Shown here one piece after another: positions 40,701 through 49,600 of a DNA stretch of 64,000 nucleotides. The notes below the pieces were generated by a model. The model was not told where the DNA came from. It was given only the letters and a program-made list of their open reading frames with translations, and ran no database searches. Both the position numbers and the translations under genes were made by a program. The stretch lies in NCBI GenBank assembly GCA_031425695.1, contig JANPJV010000314.1:6071-70070 (forward strand), read 5' to 3'. Position 1 is the stretch's first letter. The number at the start of each line of letters is the position of its first letter. Source of the DNA: JANPJV01 sp031425695. GTDB taxonomy: Bacteria > Pseudomonadota > Gammaproteobacteria > Xanthomonadales > SZUA-5.

Positions 40701-43219
40701 CGTCGACGGCTTCCATGCTCAGTGGCTCGGCATTGCACACGCGGCTCTTTGGTCGCAAGAAGCCAGAAGTGCGGCGAAGCGAATCGACGTGGAACCTGGG
40801 GCCGGACGGTACGAGCGGCTCCGAGGTCTACCGTACGGTCGAGCGCGGCGGGACGTTCCGCAGCGACCGCTGGCGCAACCATAACTTCGATCTTGGCGAG
40901 GAAGCGCAGACCGCCATCAAGGAGCTGTTTGACACCGTCCGCGGGGTCATGACGGCAAGCGCGCGCGCCCTGCAGGGCGAGGTGCCGCCGATGATCGATG
41001 CGGCGCTGCGCACCGTCATGGAATACGACAGCAAAGGCAAGGTGACGGCCACCAAGTTCTTTGTAGACCTGCTTGGCCGCACCTGGGAGGAATCGTCGTC
41101 CGAGGCGGCTACGAGCCGGATCATCGCGGAGTCCATGATTGCGACGATTGACTCGGTCCTGGGCACGACGGTCACCGTGGCTGGTGATGCGGTCGCTAAT
41201 GCCGCCAGCGACGTCGTCGACGCAGCTGCTGGAGCTCTCTCCGGTGGGCTGCCGCGACTCAGTGGCGTCATCGACGACATGGTGAAGAACGTCGGCGCGA
41301 CCCAGGGCGAAGCGTCGGCCATCGCCGAGCGCTGGCGCCACGACGCAGCGATGTTGCTCGACGGCGCGGGTTTCCTGCTGGCGGCTGCCACGGACATGCG
41401 CAACGGCACCGCGCTGATCACCGACGGCACCCTTACCCAGATCACCGACCTGGTCGAGGAGCTGGGCCGGGAAGGCGAGTCGATGATCGAGAGCTACGCG
41501 CGCCTGCAGGCGTCCACGCAGCTCTATCTGACTGCGCTCGGGATCATGGACGGTGCGCTGCAGACGTCGACGGCTGAGATTGTCGAGTTTGCCGACGGCG
41601 CCGTCGAAGCCCTGGGCGGCTTGGACGCCGCGACGCAGCAGCTCAACGTCATCCTGGAAACCTTCTTCACAGAGGCCGAGCGAAACGCGCTACGCCTGGC
41701 TCAAGCGCAAGCTCGGGTTGCCCGGGCGCAGTCGGAAGTGGGCGCCGAGGGCGTCACTTTCGACAACTTCCGCGCCCGCTTCGAGGCGGCGCGCGCGGGA
41801 GGGCTCTCGCCGGAGGAGTTCGCCGCTTGGGTGCGCCTGGGTGTCGCGCTCGCGCAGGCGGCGGCTGCCTCCGATGCGCTCACCGAGTCGACTGAAGATT
41901 TCGCCGAGACCACGACCGCGACGGCCGACGTGATCGCCGCCAGCGCCGAGGAACTGGGGGTCGTGGCCAACACGGTTTCCGAGGCACTTGCCGGGCTGAG
42001 CCAGTTCACTGGGCAGCTTGATCAGGATCTCAACGCGCTGCGTCGCGATGGCATGAACGAGTTCGTGACCGGCATCCAGGATGTGGAGTCCTGGCTGGTG
42101 ACTTCGACTCAGCAGGCGCACCAGCTGGCACGCGCCACGGGCCAGCAAGCGGCGAGCGAGGAAACGCTGACGCAGATCCGTACCTTGGCGGCCGCCCGAA
42201 TTGGCCAGGCGATCGCGGCGCTCGATGCGGCGACGGTCGGGATGATCGCGAGCCTGTACGAGGCTGCGGATGCGGTCCAGGAGTTCGATCTCTCGCGCTC
42301 GAATGATCCCCTGGCGATCATCACGCAGCTGGCGATCGGCTTTCAGGAGACTGCTGATGCGATCGACCCGCAGCGCTACCAGCAAGCCCTTCAGATCGCT
42401 CAAAACCTGTTCAACTTGGGCTGGGCGACTGGTGACGACGTGCTCGATATCGGCGAGCGCATGCGCCTGCCGTTCGACCGGTTCCTGCAGGACCTGGGCG
42501 TTGACTTGTCTGCATTGAGCGATGCCAGCAACTTCGACGGCTTGGTGCAGGCGGCGCGCGCGCTGGGTGTCGAGTTGCCGGAGCTCGCGGCGCGTGTTGG
42601 TGTCAATCTGGGCTCGCTGTCCGACGCGAGCTCGATGATCAACGATGGTTTCGAGCGCGCGCTCGCACGCCTGACCGCGAGCCAGGCCGACCCGATCCGC
42701 AACCTGCTGCGACAGTTGGAAACGGCGCCCGAGGCCGACCGCGCTGGCATCCGGGCGCAGATCGAGGCCCTGGTCAACCGCCTGCCGACCGAGCTGCGCG
42801 CCCTCTTTGCGCCGTTCCTGGATGACGTGGACGTAACGCCGCCCGAAGTCGAGCAGGTCAATGCCACCAACCGCGTCGAGACCGCGGTCAACGCCGGCAA
42901 CTCGTTGCTGGGCCGCATCCTCGCGACGCTGGCCAACACGCCGAAGCCCGGCTCCGCCAGCGCACGTTTCAACCCGGATAAGTCGGCCGGACTCGATGCT
43001 TCGGTCGGCATGGATGCCGCGGTGTCCCACCTGGTGGGAATCCGCGCTCTGATCCAGCAGGCGATCGCATCGGCCGGCGCCGACAAGGCCGGCAACGTGG
43101 CCGACAGCCGAGCCGTCCTCGTCGAGCTGCGAGGTATATCCAGCGAGATCCGGGACGCGACAAATGTGTTGCGGCGCTCCACCGACCGCAAGCTCGTCGG
43201 CATGAACGGCGCCGGCTGA
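37781..43219 (+). CDS. Tail tape measure protein
   Basis: 1812 residues, the largest gene. N-terminal tape measure domain (IVIDANGRPAIEAINKITGASQGLTTAQRN; FIRAEADRLGIAFEPALNGYTKLAAAARGT; AITAIEQMISKGTVSAEELRGQLGERIPGAFGIAARAMGVTTAELDKMLTKGEV). Hydrophobic segments near 320-410, a Gly-rich region (about 800-880), and long helical parts. Sets tail length; at about 1.5 A per residue this predicts a tail of roughly 270 nm (rule of thumb). GTG start overlaps the GT stop (GTGA). Confidence 0.92.
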   Translation: MNEYRLAIVIDANGRPAIEAINKITGASQGLTTAQRNVAAGADRQAQATRRANTEMESLGATARRVQGFLAAVFGAAVVREIIGTTNRIDGMSRTLQGVLGSSRAAASGISFIRAEADRLGIAFEPALNGYTKLAAAARGTELAPKVNELTSAILQAGRAFNASGEQIGGAITAIEQMISKGTVSAEELRGQLGERIPGAFGIAARAMGVTTAELDKMLTKGEVVAKDFLPKFAAELERSTRAAAGLNAASPAAELERIGNELQSIAVDLGTGLFEGLGSGLTEFREALAGINAKDLGRDIGEALGSIARSADIAAVAMVAFAGARGVGAAVTALQGLGIIARPMPAVIASAGAAFMALNVPVVGSTSAITAWTRAAGIASTVGRGFFLLMGGWPGLLAAAAAGIYYLATAKGEVAQAADRATEAIDNLRAATDANRQSSIAATQAEIKRTEAMIASAVAARASLAAAGPASLASLGREIGRGAGTPGLAAQAASINELSLTLLRLRAAIAEASGGTADLRKLWAGFDKALGVTKLLNALGIQLGEVEDQAGDTTGGFEDLHAAAEKYIESLQEQIATLGMSRAEQVRWEAAQRASKAATREQAEEIRRLGDTLALKIELTEAATEAEREAKRVTDDLAQANQRLAQRTAELLDPLRNVADAQRDFNQLQGDLTQALMGPAEQARARYIEDLRIIQAGLEAAFAVGPLTPDSAAAWDARARQMTEQAGRVLEQSLAEIETEYDRFWTDFLTTGSDAFGELAANGFEDWEGFLDKMESAWKQYIGRMVAEWVQSGLTQLLSGGGMGGFNLGSVFGGGGAGGGGGFMSMISSVFGGGSGSGSGGFNLGSIGSMLGLGGGGFTAAGAGGLAPIFGSSTLLGGATTSATSGLVGLGGTTGAAVSGMSQVMSAAMSAVPWVALIAAGISANNRAYAAGWRPNGASTVLPNGQSITGGGAPRWMDGAVSDGLLQSLGFSASTASMLSGSALHTRLFGRKKPEVRRSESTWNLGPDGTSGSEVYRTVERGGTFRSDRWRNHNFDLGEEAQTAIKELFDTVRGVMTASARALQGEVPPMIDAALRTVMEYDSKGKVTATKFFVDLLGRTWEESSSEAATSRIIAESMIATIDSVLGTTVTVAGDAVANAASDVVDAAAGALSGGLPRLSGVIDDMVKNVGATQGEASAIAERWRHDAAMLLDGAGFLLAAATDMRNGTALITDGTLTQITDLVEELGREGESMIESYARLQASTQLYLTALGIMDGALQTSTAEIVEFADGAVEALGGLDAATQQLNVILETFFTEAERNALRLAQAQARVARAQSEVGAEGVTFDNFRARFEAARAGGLSPEEFAAWVRLGVALAQAAAASDALTESTEDFAETTTATADVIAASAEELGVVANTVSEALAGLSQFTGQLDQDLNALRRDGMNEFVTGIQDVESWLVTSTQQAHQLARATGQQAASEETLTQIRTLAAARIGQAIAALDAATVGMIASLYEAADAVQEFDLSRSNDPLAIITQLAIGFQETADAIDPQRYQQALQIAQNLFNLGWATGDDVLDIGERMRLPFDRFLQDLGVDLSALSDASNFDGLVQAARALGVELPELAARVGVNLGSLSDASSMINDGFERALARLTASQADPIRNLLRQLETAPEADRAGIRAQIEALVNRLPTELRALFAPFLDDVDVTPPEVEQVNATNRVETAVNAGNSLLGRILATLANTPKPGSASARFNPDKSAGLDASVGMDAAVSHLVGIRALIQQAIASAGADKAGNVADSRAVLVELRGISSEIRDATNVLRRSTDRKLVGMNGAG

Positions 43220-45477
43220 TGATCCGGCACATTGTCGTTGCCCAGATCGATGCGCCTGGCGGCGTGGTGTATGCCTCCACCAGGCCGTATGCGACGCATC
43301 CCAGCGACACGCCAGCAAACCTGTTCATTTCCCGCGGCACGGCAGAGATCGTTTACGAGCGAGCCCTGACCTTCGAGTTTTGGAGTCGCGGCGGCGGCGG
43401 CGCTACGAGCGGCGTCGAGCTCTACAACATCGACGGCTATTTCGACACGTGGCCGAACCTGGCCTGGAAGGGCCGTCGAATCAACCTTTACGCCGTTGAG
43501 CCACGCCAGGCGTGGTCGACCAGGATCGCGTTAGGGTCAATGACCATTCACCGGCCGCGCGTAACCGGCGCTCATCGTATCCGGCTCGAATGCGGATCGA
43601 CTATCGAGCTGCTCGGCCGGCCGGTGAACAGTGTGTTCCTGCAGACGATTGGCAACCTGCAGCTGCGCGGCCAGCCGGCACCTATCGTGCTCGGTCACGT
43701 GCGCTGGGCCGATCCCCGGCCAAGGCGGTTGAACGATGGAAGCACGCGCGGCCTGTACGACCTGACGGACGCACCATTTGAGTCGGTCGCGCAGGTTCTC
43801 CATCGCGGCTCGCCGCTTATTGAGCAGCCAGACCCGCAGCTGCCGACCGGTGGCTTTTGGGTCGACGCGGACGAGTGCTACGGTTTCCGGTTTGGTCCCC
43901 AGACGTACCGGTTGGCTGGGGAAATGCACGGCAACCTTCGCCGCGAGGCGAATCTCACCACAAACGACACTTTCCCTACGGCTACCGGCGACGATCCCGC
44001 GGGTTGGGATGTAACCGAGGAAGGCACGGCCACCGTCGTTCTGACGGCGCCAGGCATCGTTACCATCACGGGGTTCGGCGACGGGAATGTGCGGATCGAC
44101 CAAACCCTTGGCCTGACCGACGGACACCGGTACCAGTTGGAGGTGCGCGTCTCGTCCCAGACCGGAACCGCCGACTTTTACTACGGCGCCACCGTCTTGC
44201 GGTCCTTCGAGGCGGCCAGCAACCGCACGGTCATGGTTTGTTTCGTGGCGGCCGGTGGGGTCGACAACATTGGTGTGGGGCTCAACATCGGCCAGTCCGG
44301 CTTCGTGCAGATCAATTTCCTCCGCTGTTACCGGGTGCATCGCATTGACTCGCTGGGCGAAATGCTCCGCTTCGCCGCAGCGCGAAATTCGGTTTCGACC
44401 TCGGCGCTGGCGCTGACCGCCTGTGACGACCTGCAGGCGGAAACGCCTTACCGGCTGGCGATAGCGACCACCGGAGCGATCACGGGCGACGAACTCGTGC
44501 GGCGTGCCGCGTTGAGCTACGGCTCCGGGTTCTTCGAGGACCGCTCCGGCCAGCTGCGTCCGGCTCGGCTAAAGCGCCCGTCAGCGGTGGCCGATTGGGA
44601 CATTCCCGAGTGGCGAGTCAAGGGTGATATCGCCTTTGAAACCGACCACGCGCCAGGTCTGGCCAACCGAATGAGTTTCGGGCGCAACTACGTCCTTCAC
44701 AGCGATGACGACATGAGCGGGATTACCGATCCCGCAATGCGCGCTGCGCTGTCGCGCGGTCCCTCCGTGGTGACCTCGACGATCACGCTTCACGCCGAAT
44801 ATGCCGCGGACGCAGCTGCTCGCGAACCGATCGAGTCGTTGTTGTCGGAACAGGCCGACGCCCAGGCAGAGATCAACCGGTTGTGCGACCTGTACCGGCT
44901 GATTCGCGGTTTCTGGTCATTCACCGTGCGACTCGACGACGTGCTCGACGCCTACGAGATCGAGCCGGGTGAAACGATCCGCCTGACCCATCGTCGCTAC
45001 GGGTTGTCGGCCGGCGTGAACCTGCTCGTGGTGCTGGCGCGCAGCAATGAGACGCAAGTTGACCTGGTGTGTTGGGGCTCTGCGGAGCCAGAAGCCGAAG
45101 ACGAGGCTTACGAGCCGTCGCCGATCGAGGAGCTGATTGAGGACACGACCTTCGACAGCAGCTCGGGCTGGACCGGCTGGCTTGTCGAGGACGGCTACGC
45201 TGCCTACGACGAAGGGGAGCTGGAGGCCGAGTTGCTTCGCCCCTGTACACCCGGCCTGGGCTATCGGCTGACGGTCGACGTGCTGGCCAGTGACATGGAT
45301 TACGGGCTGGACGTCTACCTCGGAGACCAGCTGATCTATTCCGGGCTGGCGCCAGCTGTCGGCGAGTGGACCTTCGATTCCACCGCTTCTGGTGCGCACG
45401 GGACCCTTACTTTCATCCCCGAGGGCGGCACGCCAGCGCTCGAATTCGGATCGGTTTCTCTGCAGGAGCTTGGCTAG
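43219..45477 (+). CDS. Tail tip/hub protein
   Basis: 752 residues: MIRHIVVAQIDAPGGVVYASTRPYATHPSDTPANLFISRGTAEIVYERALTFEFWSRG start, then LYNIDGYFDTWPNLAWKGRRINLYAV, a galactose-binding-like insert (about 235-375, NDTFPTATGDDPAGWDVT), LVRRAALSYGSGFFEDRSGQLRPARLKRP, and a C-terminal carbohydrate-binding-like domain (TFDSSSGWTGW ... LGYRLTVDVLA). The two jelly-roll-like domains suggest surface-glycan binding. Follows the tape measure as tip proteins do. Confidence 0.72.
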   Translation: MIRHIVVAQIDAPGGVVYASTRPYATHPSDTPANLFISRGTAEIVYERALTFEFWSRGGGGATSGVELYNIDGYFDTWPNLAWKGRRINLYAVEPRQAWSTRIALGSMTIHRPRVTGAHRIRLECGSTIELLGRPVNSVFLQTIGNLQLRGQPAPIVLGHVRWADPRPRRLNDGSTRGLYDLTDAPFESVAQVLHRGSPLIEQPDPQLPTGGFWVDADECYGFRFGPQTYRLAGEMHGNLRREANLTTNDTFPTATGDDPAGWDVTEEGTATVVLTAPGIVTITGFGDGNVRIDQTLGLTDGHRYQLEVRVSSQTGTADFYYGATVLRSFEAASNRTVMVCFVAAGGVDNIGVGLNIGQSGFVQINFLRCYRVHRIDSLGEMLRFAAARNSVSTSALALTACDDLQAETPYRLAIATTGAITGDELVRRAALSYGSGFFEDRSGQLRPARLKRPSAVADWDIPEWRVKGDIAFETDHAPGLANRMSFGRNYVLHSDDDMSGITDPAMRAALSRGPSVVTSTITLHAEYAADAAAREPIESLLSEQADAQAEINRLCDLYRLIRGFWSFTVRLDDVLDAYEIEPGETIRLTHRRYGLSAGVNLLVVLARSNETQVDLVCWGSAEPEAEDEAYEPSPIEELIEDTTFDSSSGWTGWLVEDGYAAYDEGELEAELLRPCTPGLGYRLTVDVLASDMDYGLDVYLGDQLIYSGLAPAVGEWTFDSTASGAHGTLTFIPEGGTPALEFGSVSLQELG

Positions 45478-46314
45478 ATGGGCGCGATCCTTAGCAACGT
45501 GAACTACGCGGACAGCGCGGACGCGACTATCACCGAGAACACGGGCACGTTCCTGACGCCCCTCTCGCAGCTGCAGGTCCCTTGGGGTCGAGGACTTTGC
45601 CGGGCTCACGATGGCCCGTACCCGCGCTGCATCTTTGATGTGGACCTGGGCGACGTCAAAAGCATCGTGACGCTGGGCCTCAAGGGCATGCAGGGGCATT
45701 GCGAGGTGCGATACCAGCTATCGGCGTTCGCCGACTTCTCTGTAATGGTGGCCAACACCGTCGTTGAGTACGAGTCCGCCTGGGGCTTCCCCTACGGCGC
45801 CGGTTGCTGGCTGCACCCCGCAGGTGCGGCCTGGGAAGCGCGCTACCTCCGCGTGCGTGTGGACGTCTTTGAGGGCATCGATCCCTCATGGGTTGATATG
45901 CGCCGACTGTGGGTCGGCGGCGGGATCATCCTCAGCGACGGCGTGGCAGCAGGCTGGGAAGTTGACCCAGCTGTGGACGGCAGTCCGACCGACCGGAGCC
46001 CCGATGGCGACGTTTACGCCGACGCCCGCGCCAGGTGGCGCCGGCTTCGCGCTGGCCGCACCCTGATGACCAGGGCGACGGCTGTGGGCGGCACAGTGCC
46101 CGGCCTGGCCGCTGCGATTGCCTCGATCGGGCACTCTCGCGAGTGCGTCGTCGCCGTTCGGGCCAACGATGGCGGCGACAACGACCTGGCACGTTTCTAC
46201 GAGACTGTTCACGGTCAGCTGGCCAGCTGGGCACCGCTGCGCAGCCAAAAAGGTGATCGGATTGGCCTGGAGCACCTGATGGTCGAGGAAGTGCCAATGG
46301 AGCCGCTGAGCTGA
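45478..46314 (+). CDS. Phage tail tip-associated structural protein, 278 aa
   Basis: MGAILSNVNYADSADATITENTGTFLTPLSQLQVPWGRGLCRAHDGPYPRCIFDVDLGDVKSIVTLGLKG, a beta-sandwich domain (YQLSAFADFSVMVANTVVEYES; ARYLRVRVDVFEG), and then an alpha/beta end. Starts right after the hub stop. Fibre-base or tip component by context. Confidence 0.65.
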   Translation: MGAILSNVNYADSADATITENTGTFLTPLSQLQVPWGRGLCRAHDGPYPRCIFDVDLGDVKSIVTLGLKGMQGHCEVRYQLSAFADFSVMVANTVVEYESAWGFPYGAGCWLHPAGAAWEARYLRVRVDVFEGIDPSWVDMRRLWVGGGIILSDGVAAGWEVDPAVDGSPTDRSPDGDVYADARARWRRLRAGRTLMTRATAVGGTVPGLAAAIASIGHSRECVVAVRANDGGDNDLARFYETVHGQLASWAPLRSQKGDRIGLEHLMVEEVPMEPLS

Positions 46315-46424
46315 TGACCGTCCAAGACCTCGCCGCCTGGATCGTGATCCTTTGGGCCGCGAAGCGCGCGATCTATGGAGTGCTCGACTGCGCCGCGTAC
46401 GTGAAGCGCAACTGGCCGAAGTGA
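46314..46424 (+). CDS. Last phage gene: tiny hydrophobic protein, 36 aa
   Basis: MTVQDLAAWIVILWAAKRAIYGVLDCAAYVKRNWPK: amphipathic/hydrophobic helix, then a basic end. TGATG overlap with the preceding stop. Similar short genes close tail operons of some transposable phages; function unknown. Confidence 0.5.
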   Translation: MTVQDLAAWIVILWAAKRAIYGVLDCAAYVKRNWPK

Positions 46425-46438
46425 GGCAAGCTGAACCG

Positions 46439-46459
46439 ATGCGCCGTCGGACGGCGCAT
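46439..46459 (+). terminator. Hairpin ending the rightward late transcript
   Basis: Same 10-bp stem, one-base-loop hairpin as at 3977-3997 (ATGCGCCGTC / GACGGCGCAT), 14 bp after the last phage stop. Preceded by CTGAAC in both copies, so 28 of 29 bases agree. No strong T-run follows. Confidence 0.6.
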
Positions 46460-46505
46460 CGTGACCGTTTCGTCTGTGCGTATTCTCTTCGCAAGCGCTG
46501 AACTT

Positions 46506-46559
46506 TGACCGACGCGCATTTATGTCAAGATTCGGCCGCATTTATGTCAGCGCGCATCA
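46506..46559 (-). repeat. Right phage end (attR) with two 22-bp-spaced transposase-type sites
   Basis: Read inward from 46559: TGAT, then TGACATAAATGCG starting at 46549 and again at 46527, exactly 22 bp apart. Offsets from the terminus (11 and 33) equal those on the left. The terminal ATCA is followed by the CTCTCC duplication. Confidence 0.8.
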
Positions 46560-46565
46560 CTCTCC
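46560..46565. repeat. Right 6-bp target-site duplication (CTCTCC)
   Basis: Matches 3819-3824. Joining the flanks without the prophage gives a continuous C-rich intergenic sequence running into the host hairpin at 46570-46598. Confidence 0.8.
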
Positions 46566-46569
46566 CCCG

Positions 46570-46598
46570 CCCCTCTCCCCAGAAGCAAGGGAGAGGGG
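46570..46598. repeat. Host intergenic hairpin, second copy
   Basis: CCCCTCTCCC (46570-46579) pairs with GGGAGAGGGG (46589-46598). Same stem as the copy at 3753-3781 left of the prophage. Host repeat family, 57 bp before putA. Confidence 0.6.
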
Positions 46599-46655
46599 AG
46601 CAATCACATCACGTAGACTCCTCGCCCTCACATTCACGCCGTCCCGAGCCCATCG

Positions 46656-49600
46656 ATGACCCCCCAAGCCCCGCTGTTGCAGGACGCTGCGTCCGACGCC
46701 GATGAGTCGCTGTTGCGCCTCGCCACGAATTACGCGCGTGACGAGGCGGAGGTGGTGAGCGAGCTGTTGCGGGTGGCGGAGATGGATGCCGAGCTCAAGG
46801 GACGCATCCATGGGACCGCCGCGGACCTGGTCAAGCGCGTCCGCGGGCGCAAGGCTGACCAGAGCGCGGTCGAGTCGTTCATGCGTGAGTACGACCTCTC
46901 CAGCGAGGAGGGGGTCATGTTGATGTGCGTGGCCGAGGCGCTGTTGCGCATTCCCGACAGCGAGACCGCCGACAAGCTGATCTCCGACAAACTCGGCGAC
47001 GCCAACTGGCAATCGCATGCAGGCCGCAGCGACAGCCTGCTGGTCAACGCGGGCACCTGGGGCCTGATGCTCACCGGCAAGCTGGTGCGTATTGCGGAAG
47101 ACACCAAGCGCAACTTCTTCGGTGCCTTCAAGCGCCTGATCGCGCGCTCGGGCGAACCGGTGGTGCGCCTCGCGGTGCGCCAGGCGATGCGCATCATGGG
47201 CCACCAGTTCGTGATGGGTCGCACCATCGAGGAGGCGATCGGGCGTTCGAAAGACAAGGACCAGCGTGGTTACCGGCATTCGTACGACATGCTCGGCGAG
47301 TCGGCGCTGACCTCGGCCGACGCGCTGCGCTATCTCGAAAGCTATCGCCAGGCGATCATCGGCATCGGCCGCGCCGGTCCATATCCGGACCTGGTTGCGG
47401 CCCCGAGCATTTCGGTCAAGCTCTCGGCGCTGCATCCGCGCTACGAGCGCGCCAAGCGCTCGCGGGTGCTGGTCGAGCTCACCCCGCGCGTGCTTGCGCT
47501 GGCAGAACTTGCCAAAGCGCAGGGCATTCCGATGACCATCGATGCCGAGGAGGCCGACCGCCTGGAGCTGTCGCTGGAGATCATCGCGCGCGTGCACTCG
47601 AGCCCGACCCTGGCCGACTGGCAGGGCTTTGGCCTGGCTGTCCAGGCTTACCAGAAGCGCGCCCTCGGGGTGATCGACTGGCTCGGCGAGCTCGCCCGCA
47701 AGACCGGCCGGCGCCTCAACGTGCGGCTGGTCAAGGGCGCTTACTGGGACAGCGAGATCAAGCGGGCGCAGGTCGATGGGCACGACGGCTATCCGGTGTT
47801 CACGCGCAAGCCCAACACCGATCTCTCCTATCTCGCCTGCGCGCGCCGTCTGCTGGCGCAGGGCGATGCGATCTATCCGCAATTTGCGACCCACAATGCG
47901 CAGACCATCGCCGCGATTTTTCATCTGGCGCAGGGACGGCCCTTCGAATTCCAACGCCTGCACGGCATGGGCACTGATCTCTACGCCGAAGTAATCCCGG
48001 CCGAGCGCCTGAATGTGCCGTGTCGCGTGTATGCGCCGGTTGGCACCCACGAAGACCTGCTCCCCTACCTGGTGCGCCGCCTGCTGGAGAACGGCGCCAA
48101 CACCTCGTTCGTCAATCGCATCGTCGATGAGAGCCTGCCGATCGATGAGTTGATCCCGCACCCGGGCGACGTCGTCGCGGCCACCGAGCCGAAGGCCCAT
48201 CCACGGATCCCGTTGCCGCTCAATCTGTACGGCGTCGACCGTCGCAACTCGCGCGGCATCAATGTCGGCAATGACCGCGAGCTCACTGAGCTTCTCAAGC
48301 TGACCGCAGCGGTGCGCTTCGGCGAGATCCACGCCATCCCGATGGTGCCGGGCGCGACCAGCGCCAAGGCCGCCGAACCGGTCACCGATCCGGCCGATCG
48401 CCGGCGTGTGCTCGGTAGCCACCAGCCCGCCGATGCGGCCATGGTCGACAAGGCGCTCGCCAACGCGCAGGCGGCCTTCCCGGGCTGGGAAGCAACGCCG
48501 GTCGAGTTGCGTGCGCAGATGCTCGAGCGTGCCGCCGACCTGATGGAGGTCCATCGCGCCGAGCTGATTGCGCTGTGCACGCGCGAGGCCGGCAAGACCA
48601 TTTCCGACGGTGTCGCCGAGGTTCGTGAGGCAGTCGATTTCTGTCGCTATTACGCGCAGTGCGCGCGCCGTGACTTCGTGCCGAAGATTTTGCCGGGGCC
48701 GACCGGTGAATCCAACCAGCTCGAGTTGCACGGGCGCGGGATCTTCGTCTGCATCAGCCCTTGGAATTTCCCGCTCGCGATCTATGTCGGGCAGGTCGTG
48801 GCGGCGCTGGTGGCGGGCAATTGCGTGATCGCCAAGCCGGCCGAACAGACCAACCTGATCGCCTGGCGCGCGACGCAGATGCTGCATCAAGCGGGGATTC
48901 CGCCCGCGGTGCTGCAATTCCTGCCGGGCGCGGGCTCCGTGGTGGGTGCGCGGTTGACGGCGGATGCGCGCATCGCCGGCGTCTGCTTCACCGGCTCGAC
49001 CGAAACGGCACGGCTGATCAATCGCACGCTGGCCGCGCGCGACGCCGCGATTGCCATCCTGATTGCCGAGACCGGCGGCCAGAACGCGCTGATCGCCGAT
49101 TCCTCGGCGCTCCCCGAACAGCTGGTCAAGGATGCAATCTCCGGCGCCTTTGGATCGGCTGGCCAGCGCTGTTCGGCCACGCGCATCCTGTTCGTCCAGG
49201 AGGATGTAGCGGAGCGGACCTTGACCCTGCTCGCCGGCGCGATGGACGAGCTCAAGCTCGGCGATCCCGGGCTACTCGCCACCGATATCGGCCCGGTCAT
49301 CGACGCCGAAGCGCGCCAGACGCTCATCGATCACGCCGAGCGCATGCGCCGCGAAGGGCGCCTGATCAAGGCGATGGCAACAGACGACAGCCATGTGCAT
49401 GGTTGTTTCTTTGCACCGCAGGCGTTCGAGATCGATTCGCTGGATCGCTTGCAACGAGAGGTCTTCGGCCCGGTCCTGCACGTCATCCGCTACAAGGCCA
49501 GCGAGCTCGATCAAGTCATCGACGCGATCAATGCGAGCGGCTACGGCCTCACCCTCGGCGTGCACAGCCGCATCGATTCGACCATCGAACGCATCAGCTC

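Larger units (their letters stand above)
3825..46559. mobile_element. Mu-type transposable siphophage-like prophage, complete, 42,735 bp
   Basis: Bounded by TGAT...ATCA termini, repeated transposase-type sites and a 6-bp duplication. Contents: an early leftward operon (Ner-like, transposase A, ATPase B, Gam-like, GemA, Mor, Dam) and a rightward operon set (repressor, accessory genes, lysis, fibres, gp25/26/27-like genes, terminase, portal, head, capsid, siphovirus tail). Early genes point away from the late genes, unlike Mu. The tail is of the long non-contractile kind: tape measure and G/GT frameshift, with no sheath, no baseplate wedge genes and no Mu G-segment invertase. All essential modules look uninterrupted. 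It sits between coxB and putA and breaks no gene. Confidence 0.93.

Noticed and set aside
3969..46459. 29-bp near-identical sequence (CTGAAC plus hairpin) near both prophage ends as attL/attR core of an integrase-type phage
   Set aside because: No integrase gene is present, a DDE transposase is, and better ends with a target duplication lie outside these copies. They are read as shared terminators.
46557..48917. Long leftward open frame opposite putA
   Set aside because: Shadow of the PutA reading frame; no domain, no ribosome site.
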